DNA of 64,000 nucleotides, from assembly GCF_000264295.1 (NCBI RefSeq), contig NZ_AJXT01000005.1, positions 89,412 to 153,411 on the forward strand. Direction: 5' to 3'. Origin of the DNA: Rhodanobacter spathiphylli B39. Its GTDB lineage: Bacteria; Pseudomonadota; Gammaproteobacteria; Xanthomonadales; Rhodanobacteraceae. Positions within the stretch are counted from its first letter, which is position 1. The number at the start of each line of letters is the position of its first letter. This document shows positions 9,981-19,794 of the stretch, piece after piece. The translations under genes and the position numbers were made by a program. The notes beneath the pieces were generated by a model. The model was not told the origin of the DNA. It saw only the letters and a list, made by a program, of their open reading frames with translations, and did not search any database.

Positions 9981-10784
9981 TCAGGTCTTCAGCAGCGCCG
10001 GCGTTGCCTGCTGCCCGATCGCGTCGACCAGGGCCTTGGCCACGTTGAGATTGCCGGCGACGATGTTGCCGCTTTCCGGGATGCCGTCGCGGCCGGCGAA
10101 GTCGCAGTAGCGACCGCCCGCTTCATGCACCAGCAGCACGCCGGCGGCCAGGTCCCAGGGCTTCAGGCCGATCTCGAAGTAGCCGTCGTAGCGACCGGCG
10201 GCGACGTAGGCCAGGTCGAGTGCGGCGGAGCCGGAGCGGCGGATGTCCTCGGCCTGGCCGAGGATGGCGCGGGTCATGTCCAGCTGCGGCACCAGGTGCT
10301 CGCGCTGGCGGTACGGGAAGCCGGTGGCAATCATCGCGCCGCCCAGGTTCTCGCGCTTGGACACGCGCATGCGGCGGTCGTTGAGGTAGGCGCCGTCGCC
10401 CTTGCTGGCGGTGTACAGCTCGTCGCGCAGCGGGTCGAACACCACGGCGTGGATCGGCACGCCCTTGTCCAGCAGCGCGATGGAGACGCTGAAGTGCGGG
10501 ATGCCGCGCAGATAGTTGTGGGTGCCGTCCAGCGGGTCGATCACCCAGGTCAGCGGGCCCTTGCCGATCGCGCCGCTTTCCTCGGCGAGGATCGCGTGGT
10601 CGGGGTAGGCGCGGCGCAGTTCCTTGATGATTTCCGCCTCGGCCAGCTTGTCGACTTCGGAGACGAAGTCCATCTGCTGCTTCTCGACGATGTTCAGCCC
10701 GTCGATGCGGTTCATGTAGCGCAGGATCACATTGCCTGCTGAACGCGCGGCGCGCGCCGCGATCGTGACGTGTGGTCTGGCCAT
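9981..10784 (-). CDS. suhB: Inositol-1-monophosphatase family protein (SuhB type)
   Basis: A 267-residue protein with the Mg-dependent phosphatase motifs: EESGAIG, WVIDPLDGTHNYLRGIPHFSVSIAL and the C-terminal WDLAAGVLLVHEAGG. SuhB hydrolyses myo-inositol 1-phosphate and, in enterobacteria, also joins the ribosomal RNA antitermination complex. It is divergent from trmJ, and the suhB/trmJ pairing is frequent in this group. The ATG at 10784 gives the standard N-terminus. Confidence 0.93.
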   Translation of the reverse strand: MARPHVTIAARAARSAGNVILRYMNRIDGLNIVEKQQMDFVSEVDKLAEAEIIKELRRAYPDHAILAEESGAIGKGPLTWVIDPLDGTHNYLRGIPHFSVSIALLDKGVPIHAVVFDPLRDELYTASKGDGAYLNDRRMRVSKRENLGGAMIATGFPYRQREHLVPQLDMTRAILGQAEDIRRSGSAALDLAYVAAGRYDGYFEIGLKPWDLAAGVLLVHEAGGRYCDFAGRDGIPESGNIVAGNLNVAKALVDAIGQQATPALLKT

Positions 10785-10896
10785 GGGTATCGACTTTGGA
10801 AGAGAGCGGGTTTGCGGCCGGCGATTCTAGCAGAGGCGAGCCCCGGACGCCCTTGTCCACTATCCTGTCGACCCGCACCGCCAATCTGCCCAGCGC

Positions 10897-11658
10897 ATGA
10901 CCGATCTCCACGACCTCGCCGCCCGCATCCGTTACGTGCTGGTGCGCACCTCGCACCCGGGCAATATCGGCAGCGCGGCGCGGGCGATCCGCACGATGGG
11001 CTTCCAGCGACTGGAGCTGGTGACGCCGTACCGCTTCCCCGACCCCGAGGCCAATGCCCTGGCGGCGGGCGCGGACGACGTGCTGGAACAGGCCGGCATC
11101 CACCGCGAGCTGGTCGATGGCCTGGCCGGCACCAGCCTGGCGCTGGGCTTGTCGGCGCGCCGGCGCGGGGTGAACCTGCCGGAAATTCCCCCCCGCGAGG
11201 CGGCGCAACAGGTGCTGGCGGCGGCGATGCGCGGGGAGCAGGTGGCGCTAGTGTTCGGCAACGAGCGCACCGGGCTGGAAAACGAGGAGCTGGCGCGCTG
11301 CCACGCGATGGTGCGGATTCCCAGCGTGGACGACTTCAGCTCGCTGAACCTGTCGCAGGCGGTGCAGGTGATGGCCTACGAGGTGCGCCTGGCGATGCTG
11401 GGCGACGACTTGCCCGCACCACCGCCCGAGCACGACGAGCCGCCAGCCGACGCGGCGCAGATGGAACAGTTCTACCGCCATCTGGGGCAGACCCTGGACG
11501 ACATCGAATTCCACAAGGGCCGCGAGCCCACCACGATCATGCTGCGCCTGCGCAAACTGTTCCAGCGCGCCCAGCCGGACGAGCGCGAGCTGCGCGTGCT
11601 GCACGGCATCCTGGCCGACGCGCAGCGGATGGCCGGGCTGGCGAAGAAAAATCCGTAG
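10897..11658 (+). CDS. trmJ: tRNA (cytidine/uridine-2'-O-)-methyltransferase TrmJ
   Basis: A 253-residue SPOUT-fold methyltransferase that modifies position 32 of tRNAs. It contains VRTSHPGNIGSAARAIRTMGF near the N-terminus, LVFGNERTGLENEEL in the middle and IPSVDDFSSLNLSQAVQVMAYEVR at the end of the catalytic domain, all SpoU-family motifs, followed by the TrmJ-type C-terminal extension. The stop codon lies in the left arm of a REP-like hairpin shared with the convergent transporter gene. Confidence 0.94.
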   Translation: MTDLHDLAARIRYVLVRTSHPGNIGSAARAIRTMGFQRLELVTPYRFPDPEANALAAGADDVLEQAGIHRELVDGLAGTSLALGLSARRRGVNLPEIPPREAAQQVLAAAMRGEQVALVFGNERTGLENEELARCHAMVRIPSVDDFSSLNLSQAVQVMAYEVRLAMLGDDLPAPPPEHDEPPADAAQMEQFYRHLGQTLDDIEFHKGREPTTIMLRLRKLFQRAQPDERELRVLHGILADAQRMAGLAKKNP

Positions 11659-11726
11659 GAGCGCACCCTGTGCGCGATGCTCTTCGTTACGTGACGGAAA
11701 GCATCGCGCACAGGGTGCACTCCTAC
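11655..11726. repeat. REP-like palindrome carrying both flanking stop codons
   Basis: GTAGGAGCGCACCCTGTGCG and following bases pair with the inverted copy ending at 11726; the arms are about 27 bp and nearly perfect. The TAG of trmJ (11656-11658) and the TAG of the convergent CorC-like gene (11723-11725, minus strand) are both inside the arms. A related copy is at 51662-51735. It probably acts as a bidirectional transcription end. Confidence 0.85.
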
Positions 11727-13042
11727 ACTTCGTCGGACGGCTCCAGCGAGGGCGCGGGGGTCACCAGCAGCTTGTCGATGCGGGCGCCGTCGAGGTCGAC
11801 CACCTCGAAGCGGATGCCGTGCCAGGCGAACACTTCGCCGGTCTGCGGCACGTGGCCCAGCGCGGTCATCACCATGCCGGCGACGGTGCGGAAATCGTGT
11901 TCGTCCTCGCCCGGCAGCGTACTGATCTGCAGCAGTTCGCGCAGGTCGTCGGTGGGCAGGCTGCCGTCGATCAGCCAGCTGCCATCGGCGCGCTGCATGA
12001 TCGGGCTGGCCTCGTTGCCGCCGCCGTGGCCGATCTGGCTGGCACCCACCACGGCGGCCAGCAGGTCGTTGACGGTGACCACGCCCTCGATGTCGCCGTA
12101 CTCGTCGACCACCAGCGCCAGCGGCGTCTCGGCGTCGCGGAATTCCTCCAGCAGGTCCAGCGCGCGGGCGGCGGCGGGCACGAACAGGGGTTTCGACAGG
12201 TGTTCGAACAGTTCCGGCATGCCTTCGGCGAAGCTGTGCAGCAGGCGCTTGACCTCGACCACGCCGACCACGTCGCTCTCGTCGCCGCGGTAGACCGGGT
12301 AGCGCGAATACGGCGTTTCGCGCAGCACCTCGATGTTTTCCTCGCGAGTGCCGGCGATGTCCAGCCAGGCGATGCGCATGCGCGGGGTCATCACGCTGTC
12401 CACCGTGCGGTCGCCCAGGCGCAGCACCCGGTTCACCATGTTGTGCTCATCCGGGTCCAGCACGCCCTGTTCGGCGCTCTCGGCCACCAGCAGGCGGATC
12501 TCCTCCTCGGTGACCATGCCGCTACCGAGCTGGTTGACCCGCAACATGCGCAGCAGCAGGTTGCTGGAATGGTTCAGCAACCACACGAACGGCGCGGTGA
12601 TCCGCGACAGCACCAGCATCGGGATGGCCACGTAGGAGGCCACCTTCTCCGGCGAGGCCAGAGCCAGCCGCTTGGGCACCAGTTCGCCGAACACGATCTG
12701 GATGTACGAGATCAGCACGAAGCCGAGCACGATGCCGATGATCCGCGCGTACGGCAGCAACCAGGTCAGGCGCGTGCCCTCCAGGGCGGCGGCGATATGG
12801 CCGCCCAGCGCGTCGCCGGCGATCGCGCCGGTGATCAGCATGACCAGGGTGATGCCGACCTGCACGGTGGACAGGAAATGCTCGGGCGCCTCGGCGTGGC
12901 GCAATGCCGCGGCTGCCTTGCGGCTGTTCAGGGCCATCTGCTTGAGGCGGCTCTTGCGCGAAGCCACCAGGGCCATCTCCGACAGCGCGAAGAAGCCGTT
13001 GCACAGGGCCAGGACGAGGACGAGCGCGATTTGGGTCAGCAT
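11723..13042 (-). CDS. HlyC/CorC family transporter (CNNM, CBS and CorC/HlyC domains)
   Basis: A 439-residue membrane protein starting at the ATG at 13042. The N-terminal CNNM domain has three to four hydrophobic segments (MLTQIALVLVLALCNGFFALSEMALV first), then two CBS domains (RMRIAWLDI to TPYSRYPVYRGD, and the VVDEYGDIEGVVTVNDLLAAV segment), then the C-terminal CorC_HlyC domain (WLIDGSLPTDDLREL, TVAGMVMTALGHVP). Relatives are linked to magnesium/cobalt efflux or resistance. The longer reading frame starting at 13186 would add a non-family tail and was not used. Confidence 0.9.
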   Translation of the reverse strand: MLTQIALVLVLALCNGFFALSEMALVASRKSRLKQMALNSRKAAAALRHAEAPEHFLSTVQVGITLVMLITGAIAGDALGGHIAAALEGTRLTWLLPYARIIGIVLGFVLISYIQIVFGELVPKRLALASPEKVASYVAIPMLVLSRITAPFVWLLNHSSNLLLRMLRVNQLGSGMVTEEEIRLLVAESAEQGVLDPDEHNMVNRVLRLGDRTVDSVMTPRMRIAWLDIAGTREENIEVLRETPYSRYPVYRGDESDVVGVVEVKRLLHSFAEGMPELFEHLSKPLFVPAAARALDLLEEFRDAETPLALVVDEYGDIEGVVTVNDLLAAVVGASQIGHGGGNEASPIMQRADGSWLIDGSLPTDDLRELLQISTLPGEDEHDFRTVAGMVMTALGHVPQTGEVFAWHGIRFEVVDLDGARIDKLLVTPAPSLEPSDEV

Positions 13043-13105
13043 CGCGGCGATGATGGGGGAGGGTGCATGGGCACAGTGTAAGTGGTGTTGCCCCCGCGCA
13101 TCACC

Positions 13106-13149
13106 CCGTCGATGGACACGGATTGATCCGTCGATGGACACGGATTGAT
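13106..13149. repeat. 22-bp direct repeat, two exact copies
   Basis: CCGTCGATGGACACGGATTG plus AT is present at 13106-13127 and again at 13128-13149, in the divergent promoter region between the transporter gene and the DUF47 gene. It may bind a regulator or may be a simple tandem duplication. Confidence 0.85.
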
Positions 13150-13210
13150 GCAGGGCAGCACGGCAGTCCTGTAACATTCCTGTCATTCCGTTCGATCAGG
13201 CGTGACCCGC

Positions 13211-13840
13211 ATGTTTTCACTGCAGACGATTTTCGGCAAAGGCGACAAGTTCTACGGTTTGCTCGAACAGAGCGCCGAGACCGCCCACGAAAGCGCCAAG
13301 GCGCTGCACGAACTGCTGACCCGGCCGGGCGCCGAGCAGGTGATGGCGGCATTCGCGGTGACCCGGGCACGCGAAAAGGAACTGGCCGCACAGATCAGCG
13401 AAGGCCTGGTCAACACCTTCGTGACCGCGCTGGATCGCGAGGACATCGAGGCGCTGAACTCGGCCCTGTACAAGATTCCCAAGACCGTGGAGAAATTCGC
13501 CGAGCGCTACGAGATCGTGGCCGGGCGCCTGGTCGGCGTGGATTTCGCCCAGCGCGCGCTGGTGCTGGAGCAGTCCAGCGCGGTGGTGGTGCAGATGGTG
13601 CACGAGTTGCGCCGCGGCCTGCGCATCGACCCGGTGAAGAAGCTGCAGGATCGCCTGCAGGCGCTGGAGTCCGAAGGTGATCGCATGCTGCTGGCGCCAT
13701 ACCGCACGCTGTACGTGGAAGGCGGCGACGTGATGCGGGCGATGTTGTCCAAGGATCTGTTCGAGCTGATCGAGAAGGCCATCGACAAGTGCCGCGACGT
13801 CGGCAACATCGTCTACTCGATCGTGCTGAAGAACTCCTGA
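13211..13840 (+). CDS. DUF47 (PhoU-like) accessory protein of a Pit phosphate transporter
   Basis: A 209-residue, all-helical protein of the DUF47/YkaA family: FGKGDKFYGLLEQSAETAHESAKALHEL at the N-terminus, a DREDIEALNSALYKI helix, and LIEKAIDKCRDVGNIVYSIVLKNS at the end. Family members resemble PhoU and are encoded next to Pit-type phosphate transporters, as here, where the pit gene follows after 78 bases. The ATG at 13211 was preferred over an in-frame GTG at 13202. Confidence 0.9.
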   Translation: MFSLQTIFGKGDKFYGLLEQSAETAHESAKALHELLTRPGAEQVMAAFAVTRAREKELAAQISEGLVNTFVTALDREDIEALNSALYKIPKTVEKFAERYEIVAGRLVGVDFAQRALVLEQSSAVVVQMVHELRRGLRIDPVKKLQDRLQALESEGDRMLLAPYRTLYVEGGDVMRAMLSKDLFELIEKAIDKCRDVGNIVYSIVLKNS

Positions 13841-13918
13841 GGCCACGCCCGTGACCCTGTGCATTGCAAGCCGGCCTGCGACGCCGTGCGGGATTTCTCC
13901 CAGCTGCGGTGAGCGCCC

Positions 13919-15031
13919 ATGAGCATCGTCATCGCGGTGGTGGTGATCGCGCTGGCCTTCACCTACATCAACGGTTTCCACGATACCGCCAACTCGATCG
14001 CCACCGTGGTGGCGACCAAGGTGCTGACGCCGGGGCAGGCCGTGCTGATGGCGGCCGGCACCAACCTGGTCGGCGCGTTCATGGGCACGGCGGTGGCCGC
14101 CACGATCGCCTCGGGGCTGATCAATGCCGGCGTCATCGAGATGAGTTCGCAGCTGCTGATCTGCGCGCTGCTGGCGGCGATCGTGTGGAACCTGATCACC
14201 TGGTGGCTGGGCCTGCCGTCCAGCTCCAGCCATGCGCTGGTCGGTTCGCTGGTCGGCGCGGCGATCGCCGCCTCGGGCAACAACTTCGATTCGGTGATCT
14301 GGGTCGAGGGCAGCGTGCTCAAGGGCCACGGCGTGATCCCCAAGGTGATCATCCCGATGGTGCTGTCGCCGCTGGGCGGTTTCGTCATCAGCTTCCTGCT
14401 GATGGGGGCGCTGTACGCACTGCTGGCCTGGTTCGCCAACCGACAGGGCTGGTTGCGCCGATTCGGGCGCACGCCGTTCGTCAACGCGTTCTTCGGCAAG
14501 GCGCAGATCCTGTCGGCCGGCGCGATGGGCGTGGCGCACGGCATGAACGACGCGCAGAAGAGCATGGGCATCATCGCGCTGGCGCTGGCCGGCGGCACCG
14601 CCGCCCACCAGTTCGACCAGCTGCCGCACTGGCTGGGCTTCCTGCGCATCGACGGCAACCCCGCCGGCGGTTTCGAAATCCCGGTCTGGGTGAAGGTGGT
14701 GTCGGCACTGACCATGGCCGCCGGCACGGCCGGCGGTGGCTGGCGCATCATCAAGACGCTGGGCCACAAGATGGTCAAGCTGCATCCGATCAACGGTTTC
14801 GCCGCCGAAACCAGCTCCGCCGCGGTGATCCTGGTGGCGTCGGTGTTCGGCATTCCCGTGTCGACCACGCACAACGTCTCCGCCTCGATCATGGGCGTGG
14901 GCGCGGCCAAGCGCTTCAACGCGATCCGCTGGTCGGTGGTCGAGCGGATGGTGTGGGCGTGGATGCTGACCCTGCCGATCACCGCGCTGCTGGCCTACGG
15001 CCTGGTGCTGCTGTTCCGGCTGGTGTCCTGA
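13919..15031 (+). CDS. pit: Low-affinity inorganic phosphate transporter (Pit family)
   Basis: A 370-residue membrane protein with about ten hydrophobic segments. Both inverted Pit signature halves are present: TYINGFHDTANSIATVVATK near the N-terminus and the GVAHGMNDAQKSMGIIALAL and GIPVSTTHNVSASIMGVG segments in the second half. It moves phosphate, probably as a metal-phosphate complex, with protons. It is transcribed with the DUF47 partner. Confidence 0.94.
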   Translation: MSIVIAVVVIALAFTYINGFHDTANSIATVVATKVLTPGQAVLMAAGTNLVGAFMGTAVAATIASGLINAGVIEMSSQLLICALLAAIVWNLITWWLGLPSSSSHALVGSLVGAAIAASGNNFDSVIWVEGSVLKGHGVIPKVIIPMVLSPLGGFVISFLLMGALYALLAWFANRQGWLRRFGRTPFVNAFFGKAQILSAGAMGVAHGMNDAQKSMGIIALALAGGTAAHQFDQLPHWLGFLRIDGNPAGGFEIPVWVKVVSALTMAAGTAGGGWRIIKTLGHKMVKLHPINGFAAETSSAAVILVASVFGIPVSTTHNVSASIMGVGAAKRFNAIRWSVVERMVWAWMLTLPITALLAYGLVLLFRLVS

Positions 15032-15043
15032 GCGAACGTCCGG

Positions 15044-15448
15044 CTACAGCGAATCGCTGCTGTGGGCGATGAGCTGTTCCAGTTCGTCACCCAGCGTGCC
15101 CAGCTCGCCGACCACGCGTTGCAGCTCGGCCTGATCGAGGAATTCGTAGGGGCGGTTCTCGCACAGGTGCAGGTAGGGCGAGCCGTCCAGGTCGGCGACC
15201 GCGAGGAAGCCGGTGCGCTGTTGCCAGTTGAAGCGCAGGCAGCGGTTGGGGTCGGTGCCGGCCAGCGGACCGACCGGGGTGGAGATGCGCAGATAGCGCC
15301 GTCCCGCCTCGTCCTCGAGCTCGGCCAGGTAGATCCCCTGGCAGCGATCCCCGGCCAGCTGCAGGTCGAAGCTGATCAGGTAGGGATCGTTGTGGCGCAG
15401 CTCGTGCAGGCTGCCGATGTGGGAACGCACGGCTTCGAAGTGGCGCAT
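15044..15448 (-). CDS. Conserved hypothetical protein
   Basis: A 134-residue soluble protein starting MRHFEAVRSHIGSLHELR. It has alternating strands (SFDLQLAGDRCQGIYLAEL, RYLRISTPVGPL) and a C-terminal acidic helix (DQAELQRVVGELGTLGDELEQLI). The layout resembles the YbjN/type III chaperone-like fold, which is only an impression. It is convergent with pit and divergent from the MGMT-like gene. No function is proposed. Confidence 0.7.
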   Translation of the reverse strand: MRHFEAVRSHIGSLHELRHNDPYLISFDLQLAGDRCQGIYLAELEDEAGRRYLRISTPVGPLAGTDPNRCLRFNWQQRTGFLAVADLDGSPYLHLCENRPYEFLDQAELQRVVGELGTLGDELEQLIAHSSDSL

Positions 15449-15514
15449 GGTGCGGCTTCCGCTGGCGAAGGTCGGAAGCTACTCTGACACGGATTCCCCT
15501 GCGTCGCGTGAACC

Positions 15515-15856
15515 ATGAATGATGTCGCCGCCCGCGTCTACGCCGCCATCGCCGCCATTCCGCAAGGACGCGTGGCCAGCTACGGCGCGATCGCCGCGCG
15601 CGCTGGCCTGCCCGGTCGCGCGCGCCTGGTCGGCCGCCTGCTGGGCGAAGTGCCCGACGGCATGGAACTGCCGTGGTACCGCGTGCTGCGTTCCAGCGGG
15701 CACATCGCGATGCCCCCGGGCAGCCGCGGCTTCCGCGAACAGTCACGCCGCCTGCGCGCCGAAGGCGTCGAGGTAAAGAACGGCCGCGTCCCCCTCTCGC
15801 GTTTCGGCCTCGACGCCGATCTCGACCACGAGTTGTGGGGCCCCCCGCTCCAATAA
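15515..15856 (+). CDS. MGMT-family alkyltransferase-like protein (ATL) without the catalytic cysteine
   Basis: A 113-residue protein equal to the C-terminal DNA-binding domain of O6-alkylguanine-DNA alkyltransferases. IPQGRVASYGAIAARAG with the arginine finger region is present, but the PCHRV active-site motif is PWYRV, so the acceptor cysteine is replaced by Trp. Such ATL proteins flip alkylated guanine and direct it to nucleotide excision repair instead of repairing it themselves. The protein is short and has no N-terminal domain. Confidence 0.88.
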   Translation: MNDVAARVYAAIAAIPQGRVASYGAIAARAGLPGRARLVGRLLGEVPDGMELPWYRVLRSSGHIAMPPGSRGFREQSRRLRAEGVEVKNGRVPLSRFGLDADLDHELWGPPLQ

Positions 15857-15962
15857 AGTAAAAGCGCCTCTTGCGTTCGCCTCCTCTCCCGCTTGCGGGA
15901 GAGGATTGAGGAGAGGGAAGCCCCCGCTCCAATAGAACCAAAGCGCCTCTTGCATCCGCCTC
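15842..15962. repeat. Duplicated 42-bp segment with an intervening hairpin
   Basis: A 42-bp sequence starting CCCCCGCTCCAATA and ending TCGCCTC or CCGCCTC occurs at 15842-15883 and again at 15921-15962, about 80% identical. Between them CCTCTCCCGC/GCGGGAGAGG (15883-15904) forms a 10-bp hairpin. The first copy overlaps the last codons of the ATL gene. Confidence 0.75.
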
Positions 15963-16081
15963 TTCTCTCTGCCCACGCAAGGGGAGAGGCCCCCTGTCAT
16001 CGCCAACCCACACGCCCGCGCGCGTCCCGCGCACACCTGCTTCCGCGAAGCGGCACCGCCGCATTTGCTAGCATTCCAGCA

Positions 16082-17908
<1,827 letters not shown>

Positions 17909-18049
17909 CTCTCTCGCCGCGGCACACCGTGGCGCCACCGATGATTCGCAAACGCCTGGCGCATGGCTGCGTCCGGGCGCCGTCAGCCGTTCCGCAAGCA
18001 GCATGGGAGCGCGGTTCCATCGACGTTTTCGGGTCAGGCTTGGCGAAAC

Positions 18050-18065
18050 ATGACAGCGCTGTCAT
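18050..18065. promoter_or_regulatory. Palindromic LacI-family operator candidate
   Basis: ATGACAGCGCTGTCAT is a perfect 16-bp palindrome with the central CG typical of LacI/GalR-family operators. It lies about 150 bp upstream of the sugar porter start, and a LacI-type regulator is encoded immediately after the porter, so autoregulation of the unit is likely. The rest of 17909-18213 shows no other feature. Confidence 0.75.
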
Positions 18066-18213
18066 AGTAGCTTCGATGGCGTCAGGTGCAGGAGCGGGCA
18101 GGGGTGGGCACGGGCAGTCCGTGTCGGTTCCTGCATACGTATTCAGCCGGACAGCGCCGCACGCACACCGCAGAATCGACTGCGATGACTGGTCATGACG
18201 TTGGGGAGACGCG

Positions 18214-19638
18214 ATGAGCACGATGGATGCAACCGGTGACGGCCTGGGGCGGCACGCCACGGCGCGAGTGGTATTGATATCGGCGGCGGCCGCGCTGGGC
18301 GGATTCCTGTTCGGCTTCGACACGGCCGTGATCAACGGCGCGGTCGACGCGATCCGCGGCAGCTTCGCGCTGGACGCGGCCCAGATCGGCTTCGCGGTGT
18401 CCTGTGCCCTGCTCGGTTCGGCGCTGGGCGCCTGGTATGCGGGCATGCTGGCCAACCGCTTCGGTCGCGTGCGCACCATGCAGGTGGCGGCGGTGCTGCT
18501 GGTCGCCAGCGCGATCGGTTCGGGAATGGCCACTGCGGTGTGGGACCTGATCCTGTGGCGACTGGTCGGCGGCATCGGCGTGGGCGTGGCCTCGGTGATC
18601 GCACCCACCTATATCGCCGAGGTGTCGCCGGCGAACATCCGCGGCCGGCTCGGCTCGATGCAGCAGCTGGCGATCGTGCTGGGCATCTTCGCCGCCCTGC
18701 TCAGCGATGCCTGGCTGAGCGGCGCAGCGGGCGGTGCCAGCCAGCCGTTGTGGCTGGGGCTGGCGGCGTGGCGCTGGATGTTCCTGGTCGCGACCCTGCC
18801 GGCGCTGATCTACGGCGTGCTGGTGCTGGGCGTGCCCGAATCGCCGCGCCACCTGGTGGCCAAGGGCCGCATCGATGAAGCCCGCATCGTGCTGCGCAAG
18901 GTGCTGAACATGCACAGCGAGGCAGCGCTGGACAACAAGCTGCATGACATCGAAGGCAGCCTGCGTTCGGAGCACAAGCCAAGGTTGAGCGACCTGCGCG
19001 GCAAGGCAGCCGGCCTGCTGCCGGTGGTCTGGATCGGCATCCTGCTGTCGGTGTTCCAGCAGTTCGTGGGTATCAACGTGATCTTCTACTACTCGTCCAC
19101 CCTGTGGCATTCGGTGGGCTTCAGCGAGGCCGACTCGTTCACCATCACGGTGGTCACCTCGATCGTCAACGTGCTGGTGACCCTGGTGGCGATCGCGCTG
19201 GTCGACAAGGTGGGGCGCAAGCCGCTGCTGGTGGTCGGCTCGGCCGGCATGGCGGTCACCCTGGGCGTGATGGCGTGGTGCTTCTCGCAAGCCACCGGCA
19301 GCGGCGCGGAACTGAGCCTGCCCGGCTCGGTCGGCATGGTGGCGCTGGTCGCGGCGAATGCCTACGTGGTGTTCTTCGGCGTCAGCTGGGGCCCGGTGGT
19401 CTGGGTGCTGCTGGGCGAGATGTTCCCCAATTCGATTCGTGCCACCGCGCTGGCGGTGGCCGCCGCGGCGCAGTGGCTGGCCAACTTCGCCATCACCAGC
19501 AGCTTCCCCGCGCTGGCCGAACTGGGCCTGACCTTCGCCTACGGCCTGTATGCCGGCTTCGCGTTGCTGTCGCTGCTGTTCGTATTGTCCGGCGTGCGCG
19601 AGACCCGCGGTGTCGAACTGGAGGACATGCGCGCATGA
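18214..19638 (+). CDS. MFS sugar porter
   Basis: A 474-residue transporter with twelve predicted membrane segments. Sugar-porter signatures are present: GGFLFGFDTAVINGA in TM1, the GRVRTMQ loop after TM2-3, VLGVPESPRHLVAKGR at the end of the first half (PESPR motif), QQFVGINVIFYYSSTLW in TM7, and the VDKVGRKPLLVVGS loop. It would import a hexose or pentose with protons, and the substrate cannot be settled from sequence. It precedes a LacI-type regulator and follows a palindromic operator. Confidence 0.92.
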   Translation: MSTMDATGDGLGRHATARVVLISAAAALGGFLFGFDTAVINGAVDAIRGSFALDAAQIGFAVSCALLGSALGAWYAGMLANRFGRVRTMQVAAVLLVASAIGSGMATAVWDLILWRLVGGIGVGVASVIAPTYIAEVSPANIRGRLGSMQQLAIVLGIFAALLSDAWLSGAAGGASQPLWLGLAAWRWMFLVATLPALIYGVLVLGVPESPRHLVAKGRIDEARIVLRKVLNMHSEAALDNKLHDIEGSLRSEHKPRLSDLRGKAAGLLPVVWIGILLSVFQQFVGINVIFYYSSTLWHSVGFSEADSFTITVVTSIVNVLVTLVAIALVDKVGRKPLLVVGSAGMAVTLGVMAWCFSQATGSGAELSLPGSVGMVALVAANAYVVFFGVSWGPVVWVLLGEMFPNSIRATALAVAAAAQWLANFAITSSFPALAELGLTFAYGLYAGFALLSLLFVLSGVRETRGVELEDMRA

Positions 19639-19794
19639 ACGCCTTCCCGCAAAAGAAGCCTGCCGCGGTGCAGCTGGCCTGTGCCGCGCGCGAGCAGAGA
19701 AGGAGCCGATACGACGCGCGCCGCGCAAACCGGCTAGGATTCGGAAACGACGGCACGGCGCCGTCGCAAGGGATGCCGGCGGATCGCGTTGCGG

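Noticed and set aside
9716..10048. 110-codon plus frame running from the toxin stop into suhB
   Set aside because: It overlaps the small helical gene and the strong terminator and has no family-like content.
13217..14872. 551-codon minus-strand frame over the DUF47 and pit genes
   Set aside because: Shadow of two well-identified genes; composition is low-complexity (His, Gln, Arg, Asp).
18193..19728. 511-codon minus-strand frame over the sugar porter
   Set aside because: Shadow frame; the plus-strand protein has clear MFS signatures.
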